64,000 nt of DNA, taken from contig NZ_MPCX01000002.1 in the NCBI RefSeq assembly GCF_001874145.1, positions 124,001 through 188,000 of the forward strand, in the 5' to 3' direction. The translations under genes were made by a program, and so were the position numbers. The notes beneath the pieces were generated by a model. The model saw nothing but the letters and a program-made list of their open reading frames with translations. It was not told the origin of the DNA and ran no database searches. Positions 9,141 through 16,826 of this stretch are shown one piece after another. Source of the stretch: Lacinutrix sp. MedPE-SW. Lineage in GTDB: Bacteria > Bacteroidota > Bacteroidia > Flavobacteriales > Flavobacteriaceae. Numbering within the stretch: the stretch's first letter is position 1; each line of letters opens with the position of its first letter.

Positions 9141-11024
9141 ATGATTCAAAAAATAAAATTAGTTTTCAACTTGTTGAAAAACATGGGATTGCGTTATGTT
9201 TTGTTTAGAATCTATTATGCGATTTCAACAAAATTAGGATGGCAAAAAAAAACGTTTCCTATAAATCCAGATTTTAAATCATTTATAACTCTAAAAGAGT
9301 GGAAAAACAATTTGTCTCCTTTTTTTTTCTACGGAAAAGACATCCATAACCTTCCAAAGGTTAGAGATGAGAAATTAAAAGCTACTTTTCAAAAGATTGA
9401 AAACGGAACCTTTACTTTTTTTAGTAAACAAGAATTAACCTTAGGGAAAAACTACGACTGGATAACAAATCCAATAACAAATCATAAGTATGATATTTCT
9501 AAGCATTGGAGTGAAATACAAGATATTTCACTGGAAGCTGGAGATATAAAATTTGTTTGGGAGAAAGCAAGATTTTCGTTTTTATATGATGTTATTAGGT
9601 ATGATTATCACTTTAATGAAGATCAGTCACAACTGGTTTTTAATGAAATTAAAGACTTTATATCTAAGAACCCTATAAATCAAGGTCCAAACTATAAATG
9701 TAGCCAAGAAATAAGCTTAAGAGTTCTAAATTGGACATTTGCACTCTATTATTATAAAGATTCAGAACATTTAACCGAAACACTGTATCAAGAAATAATG
9801 AATTCAATATACTGGCAATTGCACCATGTATATAATAATATTCATTTTTCAAGAATTGCAGTACGCAACAACCATGCTATAACAGAAACCTTAATGTTAT
9901 ATCTATCTGCCAAACTCTTCCCATTCATGGCAGATACAAAAAAGTGGAGCATAAAAGGAAAAAAGTGGTTTGAACAGGAAGTGGAATATCAAATATATAA
10001 AGATGGTACATTTCTTCAATATTCTATGAATTATCATCGTGTAACGGTGCAATTATTAACATGGGCAATTCAATTGTCTAAATTAAATAACGAGAAATTT
10101 AATCCTGTTGTTTATGATAGAGCAGAAAAGTCATTACGTTTTTTAGAAACTTGTTTAGACCCAATTTCTGGAAAATTACCAAACTATGGGTCTAACGATG
10201 GTGCATTGTTTTTTAAGCTAACAAATGATGATTATAGAAATTACAAATCACAATTAGACGATTTACGTTTAGCTTTAGGTAAGAATTGTTATTATAAGTC
10301 CGAAAGTAGTTTTTGGTATGGTTTTAAAAACCAAAAACAAGCACATAATATTAAAATTCCAGAAATAAATACTTTTGATAAAGGAGGATATTACATTATT
10401 CAAGATCAAGATGTAAAAACATTTATACGTTGTGGAAAATATAAAGATAGGCCTGCACAGTCAGACAATTTGCATTTAGATATTTGGGTAAATGGTAATA
10501 ATATTCTAAGAGATTCTGGTTCTTATAAATACAATACAGAAAAAGAATTTATAAATTTCTTTAATGGTTGCGAAGGCCATAATACTGTAGGAATTGAAGG
10601 CGAGAACCAAATGCAAAAAGGCAGTCGTTTTATATGGTATAATTGGGTTAAATATGCTAAGGCAACCTTAATTAAAAAAGAGAATAACTATATATTTAAC
10701 GGTGAAATTAAGGCTTTTAAAAACTTAGGAAACAATATTTTTCATAATCGAACTGTAATTAAACACGTTGGTGAAAATCAATGGGAAGTTATAGATAATA
10801 TTAAAAATGCTACAAATAAAACCATTTATCAATATTGGCAAATAAATCCAGATTTTCAAGACACTTTAAAAATAGAGGCTTTCGATGCAGATGACCTGAA
10901 AATAGAGCCTTTAATAGAAGAAAAATGGTTTTCTGGTTATTATGGTGTGAAAGAAAAGTCAATAAGGTTTACTTTTGCAACCAATAAAGGAAGTTTTAAA
11001 ACCACAATTAAAATAGATAAATAA
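9141..11024 (+). CDS. Heparinase II/III family (alginate lyase-like) protein
   Basis: A 627-residue protein. An alpha/alpha-toroid occupies roughly residues 50-370 (motifs RNNHAITETLML and LQYSMNYHRVTVQLL). The C-terminal beta-sandwich holds SDNLHLDIWVNGNNILRDSG and NGCEGHNTVGIEG. The conserved N, H and Y residues resemble those of polysaccharide lyases acting on uronate polymers. The N-terminus lacks a clear signal peptide, which is odd for a lyase expected in the periplasm. It lies 24 nt after the bi-domain oxidoreductase and 3 nt before a GT4, a recurring trio in exopolysaccharide clusters. It may trim or edit polymer, or act on a cytoplasmic intermediate. Confidence 0.75.
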   Translation: MIQKIKLVFNLLKNMGLRYVLFRIYYAISTKLGWQKKTFPINPDFKSFITLKEWKNNLSPFFFYGKDIHNLPKVRDEKLKATFQKIENGTFTFFSKQELTLGKNYDWITNPITNHKYDISKHWSEIQDISLEAGDIKFVWEKARFSFLYDVIRYDYHFNEDQSQLVFNEIKDFISKNPINQGPNYKCSQEISLRVLNWTFALYYYKDSEHLTETLYQEIMNSIYWQLHHVYNNIHFSRIAVRNNHAITETLMLYLSAKLFPFMADTKKWSIKGKKWFEQEVEYQIYKDGTFLQYSMNYHRVTVQLLTWAIQLSKLNNEKFNPVVYDRAEKSLRFLETCLDPISGKLPNYGSNDGALFFKLTNDDYRNYKSQLDDLRLALGKNCYYKSESSFWYGFKNQKQAHNIKIPEINTFDKGGYYIIQDQDVKTFIRCGKYKDRPAQSDNLHLDIWVNGNNILRDSGSYKYNTEKEFINFFNGCEGHNTVGIEGENQMQKGSRFIWYNWVKYAKATLIKKENNYIFNGEIKAFKNLGNNIFHNRTVIKHVGENQWEVIDNIKNATNKTIYQYWQINPDFQDTLKIEAFDADDLKIEPLIEEKWFSGYYGVKEKSIRFTFATNKGSFKTTIKIDK

Positions 11025-11027
11025 TAT

Positions 11028-12272
11028 ATGCGCATTCTTTTAATTCATCATGCATTTTTAGAAAAAAATGATGGCGGTGGTTCTCGTTTTAATGAAATGA
11101 CTCAGGTTTGGGCAAGCCAAGGGCATGAAGTAAGTGTTTTAGGTGGGATGGTTCATTATGCAACTGGTGAGAAAAATGCAAGATATAAAGGGAAATATTT
11201 CCATACAGATAAACAATTTTATAAGGGTGTAGATGTTTATAGATGCCACGTTTCAGAAAGCTATAACGTAAATTTTATAGGAAGACTTTGGGCTTATTTT
11301 TCATTTGTATTTTCCAGTATTTATGCTGGTTTATTTAAGGTTAGTGGTAAGTTTGATATAATTGTGGTTACATCACCGCCACTTTTTGTTGGGATTACTG
11401 CCTACGTATTATCACTTTTAAAAAGAACACCATTTGTCTTTGAAATTAGAGATTTATGGCCAGAATCCGCAATTGATACAGGTGTATTACAAAATAAAAC
11501 GATTATTAAATTTGCTTATTGGTTTGAAAATTTTATATACAAAAGAGCTAAGCTAATAAATGTATTAACTCCAGCATTTAGGGACACCTTAATTGCAAAG
11601 AAAAAAGTGCCTGAAGAAAAAATTATATTCATTCCAAATGCTGCAGATTTTACTTTAGCAGAAACTATTCAAAGAGATTTTGATGCAGATGCATTTAAAA
11701 ATGAATTGAAATTAAAAGGTAAGTTTATTATTACATACGTTGGTGCTCATGGTGTTGCAAATCATTTAATTCAATTGGTTGATGCTGCAGAAAAGTTAAC
11801 AGATACCAACGTTGTTTTTCAATTAATTGGTTCTGGTATGCAAAAAGAAATGCTTCAAAAAGAAGTATTAAAAAGGAAACTAAACAACGTTATATTTAGA
11901 GATCCAGTATCAAAAGCGGAGGTTTTTAAATATATAATAGCTTCAGATTTAGGGGCATCTGTTCTAAAAAGAGTAGACACTTTTAAAACCATATATTCAA
12001 ATAAAACCTTTGATTATATGTCTTGTAAAAAACCAGTCTTATTAGCAATTGAAGGTGTATCGAAACAATTAGTAAATGATGCAAAGTGTGGCATATGCGT
12101 AGAGCCAGAAAACGCAGATGATATTGCAAGTAAAATTAAAAATTACATTACTAATATTGAAGACTATAAATCTTATGGAGAAAACGGATACAATTATGCG
12201 AAGCTTCATTTTGAAAGAAAGCAATTAGCTTTAGATTACTTAGAAAACTTGATTAAAGTAGCAAAAAAATAG
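11028..12272 (+). CDS. Glycosyltransferase family 4, WbuB-like
   Basis: A 414-residue GT-B enzyme. The N-terminal domain begins MRILLIHHAFLEKNDGGGSR and contains FVFEIRDLWPESAIDTGVL, a motif typical of WbuB-type (fucosamine or related) transferases. The C-terminal donor domain has IITYVGAHGVANHLIQLVDA, FQLIGSGMQKEML and a late E-rich region. It follows the heparinase-like gene by 3 nt and precedes a phosphoglycosyl transferase by 4 nt. This suggests it adds the second sugar to the unit primed by that enzyme. The donor is not readable from the sequence. Confidence 0.8.
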   Translation: MRILLIHHAFLEKNDGGGSRFNEMTQVWASQGHEVSVLGGMVHYATGEKNARYKGKYFHTDKQFYKGVDVYRCHVSESYNVNFIGRLWAYFSFVFSSIYAGLFKVSGKFDIIVVTSPPLFVGITAYVLSLLKRTPFVFEIRDLWPESAIDTGVLQNKTIIKFAYWFENFIYKRAKLINVLTPAFRDTLIAKKKVPEEKIIFIPNAADFTLAETIQRDFDADAFKNELKLKGKFIITYVGAHGVANHLIQLVDAAEKLTDTNVVFQLIGSGMQKEMLQKEVLKRKLNNVIFRDPVSKAEVFKYIIASDLGASVLKRVDTFKTIYSNKTFDYMSCKKPVLLAIEGVSKQLVNDAKCGICVEPENADDIASKIKNYITNIEDYKSYGENGYNYAKLHFERKQLALDYLENLIKVAKK

Positions 12273-12276
12273 ACTC

Positions 12277-12882
12277 ATGTATAAAGCTATTATCAAACCG
12301 TTATTAGATTTCTTTTCAGCATTATTTATACTAATAATGATATCTCCAATCTTTATAATTTTATTGATTTTGTTATTCATTAATAATAATGGCAAGCCAT
12401 TTTTTACACAACCAAGAGGAGGAAAAAATAATAAAGTATTCAGGGTTATTAAGTTTAAAACAATGAATGACAAAAAAGATGCTAATGGGGAATTGTTACC
12501 AGATAATATTAGGTTAACTAAAGTAGGAAGTTTTGTAAGAAATAAATCTTTAGACGAATTGCCTCAACTTTTAAACGTTTTGAAAGGTGAAATGAGCCTA
12601 GTAGGACCAAGACCTTTTATGTCTGAGTATCTTGAAATATATACAGACTATCAAAAAAGAAGACATGAAGTAAAACCAGGAATCACTGGATGGGCACAAG
12701 TCAATGGAAGAAATAGCATTAGTTGGCAACAAAAATTTGAATTAGATATCTGGTATGTTGATAGACAACACTTTTTGTTAGATATTAAAATACTTTTTCT
12801 AACTTTGCTTAAAATTATAAAACCTACAGATGTTAATCAAGAAGGAGAAGCAACTATGGTTAAATTTAATGGTAAAAATTAA
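12277..12882 (+). CDS. Short phosphoglycosyl transferase (PglC-like sugar transferase)
   Basis: A 201-residue monotopic sugar-phosphate transferase. It has one N-terminal hydrophobic re-entrant segment and then the family motifs FRVIKFKTM, SLDELPQLLNVLKGEMSLVG, PRP and KPGITGWAQVNGRN. The DE in LDELPQ is the catalytic dyad. Such enzymes load the first sugar phosphate onto undecaprenyl phosphate and so start repeat-unit synthesis. The compact form is the PglC type, usually specific for bacillosamine-like or related N-acetylated sugars. It is the first of three priming transferases in this locus. Confidence 0.88.
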   Translation: MYKAIIKPLLDFFSALFILIMISPIFIILLILLFINNNGKPFFTQPRGGKNNKVFRVIKFKTMNDKKDANGELLPDNIRLTKVGSFVRNKSLDELPQLLNVLKGEMSLVGPRPFMSEYLEIYTDYQKRRHEVKPGITGWAQVNGRNSISWQQKFELDIWYVDRQHFLLDIKILFLTLLKIIKPTDVNQEGEATMVKFNGKN

Positions 12883-12887
12883 ACATA

Positions 12888-13664
12888 ATGGAATTTATAA
12901 CAGACGTAAAATTAAGAACTAATGATCCTGTCGAGGCGGCCAAAGTTGTTAAAGCAGCATTAGCAAAATATAAAGTAATTAAAGTTATTCCAGAATGGTA
13001 TTTAGGAGACCTAAGAGCGTTCTACGATGTTTTTGTAGATGGTTTAGGAGATCCAATAAATATTGGTGAAGATTTTACAAAAGGAGGCGAGCAAACACAC
13101 GAAAAGTGGTTGGAAATTAGGTATGATGCAGATATACCAGATTTAGCAGCCTATAGACATAGTAAAAATGCACAACCACTACATACAGATGAGTCTTATA
13201 TCTCAGATCCAGCAGATGTTATGATGTTTTATGGTATAAATAAAGCAGTTAAAGGTGGTGCTACTACATTTATTGATAGTAAAGTATTAATAAAATATAT
13301 GGAAGAAAATGCTCCAGATTTATTACAGCGTCTAAAAGCTACAGACGTTAGGTATAAAAAAGCAAATGAGGAACGCACAGAAAAGATAATAGATTTAAAA
13401 GCAGATGGAGAAATCCATTTTAATTTTAATTACTACTGTATAGATAAAGATGAAACAGAAGAAAATAAAGCGTTAAACAAGGAGTTTTTTGATTTTCTTC
13501 AAAATTACATTGCACATTCTCACATGGTAGAACAAGTAACATTAAATCCTGGTGAAGCTGTATTATGGTGGGACGAGTTAGTGTTACATGGTCGTACCTC
13601 TTATGAGGTTGAAAAAACAAACGATAGATTTATCTGGAAAACAGGTTTTAAGTGGAGGGATTAA
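12888..13664 (+). CDS. TauD/TfdA-family Fe(II)/2-oxoglutarate dioxygenase
   Basis: A 258-residue protein with the iron-binding facial triad visible: H99 and D101 in QPLHTDESY, and H234 in DELVLHGRTSYE. R247 in NDRFIW is the likely 2-oxoglutarate anchor. Family members hydroxylate or oxidatively cleave small molecules with iron and 2-oxoglutarate. Its place between a priming transferase (5 nt upstream) and an aldo-keto-like gene (13-nt overlap) suggests oxidation of a sugar nucleotide or modification of a sugar in the repeat unit. This would be unusual for a polysaccharide locus. Substrate not identified. Confidence 0.8.
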   Translation: MEFITDVKLRTNDPVEAAKVVKAALAKYKVIKVIPEWYLGDLRAFYDVFVDGLGDPINIGEDFTKGGEQTHEKWLEIRYDADIPDLAAYRHSKNAQPLHTDESYISDPADVMMFYGINKAVKGGATTFIDSKVLIKYMEENAPDLLQRLKATDVRYKKANEERTEKIIDLKADGEIHFNFNYYCIDKDETEENKALNKEFFDFLQNYIAHSHMVEQVTLNPGEAVLWWDELVLHGRTSYEVEKTNDRFIWKTGFKWRD

Positions 13665-14392
13665 AAGCCAATTTGGGTTTAAGTAACATTACATTAGGTA
13701 CTATGCGGTTTTTTGATAAATCGTTAAGCTCAAATGAAGTTACAAGTCTAATTGAAGAAGCTTATAGTATTGGAATAAATACTCATCATTCATCCTCAGA
13801 ATACAGTTCTTATAGTCTATATACAGCGGCTTTAAAAAAAGCTAGTTGTGCAAAAAATGTAAAACATATTGTTAAGATGTCTGCACCTCATTTTGAGGAT
13901 AATATTTTTTCATCTAAACTATTTGAAAATAGAGTAGATAACGCATTAAAAGTTTTAAATATCGAGCAAATAGATGTTTTGCAATGGTTATTACGCTCTA
14001 AACCTATAAATGATCAAGACAGATTAAATACACTTTTTAAATTTAAAGATGAAATTGAAGATCTTTTATTAAAATTAAAGCAAAAAGGTAAAATAAAGTC
14101 TGTTTTTAGTTTCCCTTACTCTGTTCCTTTTGCCGAAAAAGTAGAAAAACTAAATGAGATAGATGGCATCATATCATATTTAAATAAAGAAGAACAAGAC
14201 TATTCAAAGTTTGCAACAAAAAAACCTTTTATAGCTATAAGACCTTTTTTTGCAGGCGCACTATTAAAGGATTCAAAAAATATTAATGAAAGGATTAAAA
14301 GTTGTTTAGACTTTATTCAAACAAATAAAACAGTAATATCTACTGTTGTTGGTATTAATTCTATACAACAATTAGAAGCTTTTAAAAACTAA
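13652..14392 (+). CDS. Aldo/keto reductase-like protein with degenerate active site
   Basis: A 246-residue protein starting with GTG inside the dioxygenase gene (13-nt overlap). The fold is recognisable from LSNITLGTMRF, the helix LIEEAYSIGINTHHSSSEY, and AIRPFFAGALLKD. In typical members the second motif reads D-T-A-x-x-Y; here the Asp position appears to be His (THHSSSEY), although the Tyr is kept. The usual catalytic His after the DVLQ strand appears to be Leu (DVLQWLL). A Lys is present in HIVKMS. It is also shorter than the usual 300-330 residues. It may have a non-redox or altered role coupled to the dioxygenase. Confidence 0.6.
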   Translation: MEGLKANLGLSNITLGTMRFFDKSLSSNEVTSLIEEAYSIGINTHHSSSEYSSYSLYTAALKKASCAKNVKHIVKMSAPHFEDNIFSSKLFENRVDNALKVLNIEQIDVLQWLLRSKPINDQDRLNTLFKFKDEIEDLLLKLKQKGKIKSVFSFPYSVPFAEKVEKLNEIDGIISYLNKEEQDYSKFATKKPFIAIRPFFAGALLKDSKNINERIKSCLDFIQTNKTVISTVVGINSIQQLEAFKN

Positions 14393-14396
14393 AACA

Positions 14397-15005
14397 ATGC
14401 TTATGTTTTTATATGGTGCTGGTGGTCACGCAAAAGTTATAATAGACATTATTTTATTTTCAACAGAATATAAAATTGAAGGTATTTTTGATGATTCTCC
14501 ATCTAGTAAATCCATTTATAATATACCAATAGTAAAATCACTATCAGAAAACATTTCCAATCCCCAAGTAATTATTAGTGTAGGTAATAATAAAATTAGA
14601 AAGAAAATAACCCAAAACTTAGTAGCTACATATTTAAAAGCAATTCACTCTAAGTCCATTATCTCTAAGCTAGATGTGGAAATTGGGGAAGGTACAGTTG
14701 TAATGGCTAATGCGGTAATTAATCCCAATTCAAAAATTGGTAACCATTGTATAATAAATACTGCTGCTGTTATAGAACACGATTGTAAAATTGCAGATTA
14801 TGTACATATTTCTCCTAATGCAGCATTAGCAGGTAATGTAATAGTAGGAGAAGGAACTCATATAGGTTTAGGAGCAAATGTAATACCAGGAATAAAAATT
14901 GGTAAATGGTGTGTTATTGGTGCAGGTTCAACAGTAATAGAAGATATCCCAGATTTTTCAGTTGTAGTTGGTTCTCCTGCAAAATTTATTAAAACCAATA
15001 AATAA
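14397..15005 (+). CDS. NeuD/PglD-family sugar O/N-acetyltransferase
   Basis: A 202-residue protein with the two-part NeuD/PglD design. The N-terminal nucleotide-sugar-binding Rossmann-like part contains FLYGAGGHAKVIIDI. The C-terminal left-handed beta-helix contains INTAAVIEHDCKIADYVHIS, with the expected catalytic His in IEHD. It closes with VGSPAKFIKT. PglD-type enzymes acetylate the 4-amino group of UDP-4-amino-sugars. The gene for a DegT aminotransferase lies one gene downstream, which supports this role. The start is ATG at 14397; an ATG at 14403 is equally possible. Confidence 0.85.
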   Translation: MLMFLYGAGGHAKVIIDIILFSTEYKIEGIFDDSPSSKSIYNIPIVKSLSENISNPQVIISVGNNKIRKKITQNLVATYLKAIHSKSIISKLDVEIGEGTVVMANAVINPNSKIGNHCIINTAAVIEHDCKIADYVHISPNAALAGNVIVGEGTHIGLGANVIPGIKIGKWCVIGAGSTVIEDIPDFSVVVGSPAKFIKTNK

Positions 15006-15021
15006 TAAACTATATATAAAA

Positions 15022-15621
15022 GTGCTAAGTGATACTCAAAAAATAATAAAACGAACTTTTGATTTTACTTTAGCTGTAAGCATACTTTTATTTATATGGT
15101 GGTTTATATTATTACTTGCAATAATTAGTTCTATAGACACAAAAAAATCAGGAATATTTATTCAAGAGAGAATAGGATATAAAGGTTTACCCTTTAAAAT
15201 TTATAAAATTAGAACAATGAAATCTTCTAATGAAATTGAACTCTCTAATATAACTACTAAAAATGATAAAAGAATAACAAAAATAGGTAGAAAAATTAGG
15301 CATTATAAATTAGATGAATTACCTCAAATTATAAATGTAATTATTGGCAATATGAGCTTTGTAGGACCAAGACCAGATTTTAAAGGGTATGCAGATAATT
15401 TGAAAGGTGATGATAGAATATTATTAACAGTAAAGCCAGGTATAACTGGTCCGGCATCTATTTATTTTAAAAATGAAGAAGATTTATTAGAAAATCAATC
15501 AAACCCAGTAAACTATAATGATAATGTAATTTGGCCTAAAAAAGTTGAATTAAATAAAGATTATATTAAAAACTATTCTTTTATTAATGATATTACATAT
15601 ATATATAAAACAATAATTTAA
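15022..15621 (+). CDS. Short phosphoglycosyl transferase, second copy
   Basis: A 199-residue protein from the GTG at 15022. Starting further upstream would require a non-standard codon inside the acetyltransferase gene. Motifs are FKIYKIRTMKS, KLDELPQIINVIIGNMSFVG and VKPGITGPASIYF; the DE dyad is intact. One N-terminal hydrophobic segment precedes them (about residues 15-35). It lies between the PglD-like and PglE-like genes, so it is the best candidate to transfer a diacetamido-trideoxy sugar phosphate to undecaprenyl phosphate. The GPASIYF ending differs from the GWAQVNG of the first copy, so the substrates may differ. Confidence 0.83.
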   Translation: MLSDTQKIIKRTFDFTLAVSILLFIWWFILLLAIISSIDTKKSGIFIQERIGYKGLPFKIYKIRTMKSSNEIELSNITTKNDKRITKIGRKIRHYKLDELPQIINVIIGNMSFVGPRPDFKGYADNLKGDDRILLTVKPGITGPASIYFKNEEDLLENQSNPVNYNDNVIWPKKVELNKDYIKNYSFINDITYIYKTII

Positions 15622-15626
15622 ATCTA

Positions 15627-16754
15627 ATGAACTCAAAAATATGGCTATCCTCACCACATATGGGAGGCAATGAGCAAACGTACATAAAGGAAGCTTTCGA
15701 CACAAATTGGATAGCACCATTAGGACCTAATGTTTCGGGTTTTGAAAATGATTTAGAAAGCTATTTAAATCAAAATGTTCATGTTGCCTGTTTAGCTTCA
15801 GGAACATCTGCAATACATTTAGCATTAGTACAATTAGGAGTTACTATTGGCGATGAGGTTATTTGTCAAAGCATGACGTTTTCAGCTTCGGCAAACCCAA
15901 TAAAGTATCAAGGTGCAAACCCTATATTTGTTGATAGTGAAATTGATACTTGGAATATGTGTCCAATTCACCTTGAAGCAGCTATAAAAGACAGAGTAGC
16001 TAACGGTACAAAACCTAAAGCAATTATCATAGTACATTTATACGGCATGCCAGCTAAAATTAGCGAGCTTAGAGCAATTGCAAATAAGTATGAAATTCCT
16101 ATTGTTGAAGATGCTGCAGAGGCTTTAGGCTCAACCTATAAAGGTGTTAAATGCGGAACCTTTGGTGATTATTCAATATTATCTTTTAACGGAAATAAAA
16201 TAATTACAACCTCTGGTGGAGGCGCAATGGTATGCAACACAAAAGAAAAAAAAGAAAATACAATTTTTTTAGCCACTCAAGCTAGAGACCAAGCACCACA
16301 CTACGAGCATTCTCAAATTGGTTTTAATTATAGAATGAGTAATATTTGTGCAGGCATTGGCCGTGGGCAAATGGAGGTTTTAGACAAGCATATAGCACTT
16401 AGACAAAACATGAATGTATTTTATAAAAATTTATTTAATGATATAGATGGTATTAATGTATTTCAGGAATATAATAAAGACATTGTATCTAATCACTGGT
16501 TAAGCTGTATTGTATTTAGTGATAAAGCACCATTTTCAAAAGATGAATTTTATAACAAAATGTTAGAAGATAATATAGAAACACGTCCGTTATGGAAACC
16601 AATGCATTTACAGCCAATATTTAAAAATGCACCGTATTATGGTGCTAAAGTAAGTGAAACGTTGTTTAAAAATGGTCTTTGTTTACCAAGTGGTTCTAAT
16701 CTTTCAGATGCTGATAGAGTAAGAATAACCAATGTGGTTAAAAACCTAATTTAG
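15627..16754 (+). CDS. DegT/DnrJ/EryC1-family PLP aminotransferase (PglE-like)
   Basis: A 375-residue sugar aminotransferase. The PLP lysine is K191 in SFNGNKIITTSGGGA. D162 in IVEDAAEALGS should bind the pyridine nitrogen, and CLASGTSAIHLAL forms the phosphate-binding site. Enzymes of this group transaminate UDP-4-keto-6-deoxy-sugars. With the 4,6-dehydratase next door (72 nt downstream) and the acetyltransferase upstream, it completes a dehydratase-aminotransferase-acetyltransferase set such as PglF-PglE-PglD. The product (bacillosamine or an isomer) cannot be told from sequence alone. Confidence 0.88.
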   Translation: MNSKIWLSSPHMGGNEQTYIKEAFDTNWIAPLGPNVSGFENDLESYLNQNVHVACLASGTSAIHLALVQLGVTIGDEVICQSMTFSASANPIKYQGANPIFVDSEIDTWNMCPIHLEAAIKDRVANGTKPKAIIIVHLYGMPAKISELRAIANKYEIPIVEDAAEALGSTYKGVKCGTFGDYSILSFNGNKIITTSGGGAMVCNTKEKKENTIFLATQARDQAPHYEHSQIGFNYRMSNICAGIGRGQMEVLDKHIALRQNMNVFYKNLFNDIDGINVFQEYNKDIVSNHWLSCIVFSDKAPFSKDEFYNKMLEDNIETRPLWKPMHLQPIFKNAPYYGAKVSETLFKNGLCLPSGSNLSDADRVRITNVVKNLI

Positions 16755-16826
16755 GTAAATTTAATATTGTAAAACGCTGGTATATTATTATATTGTAACA
16801 ACTATACTCTTTATTTAATAGCTTTG

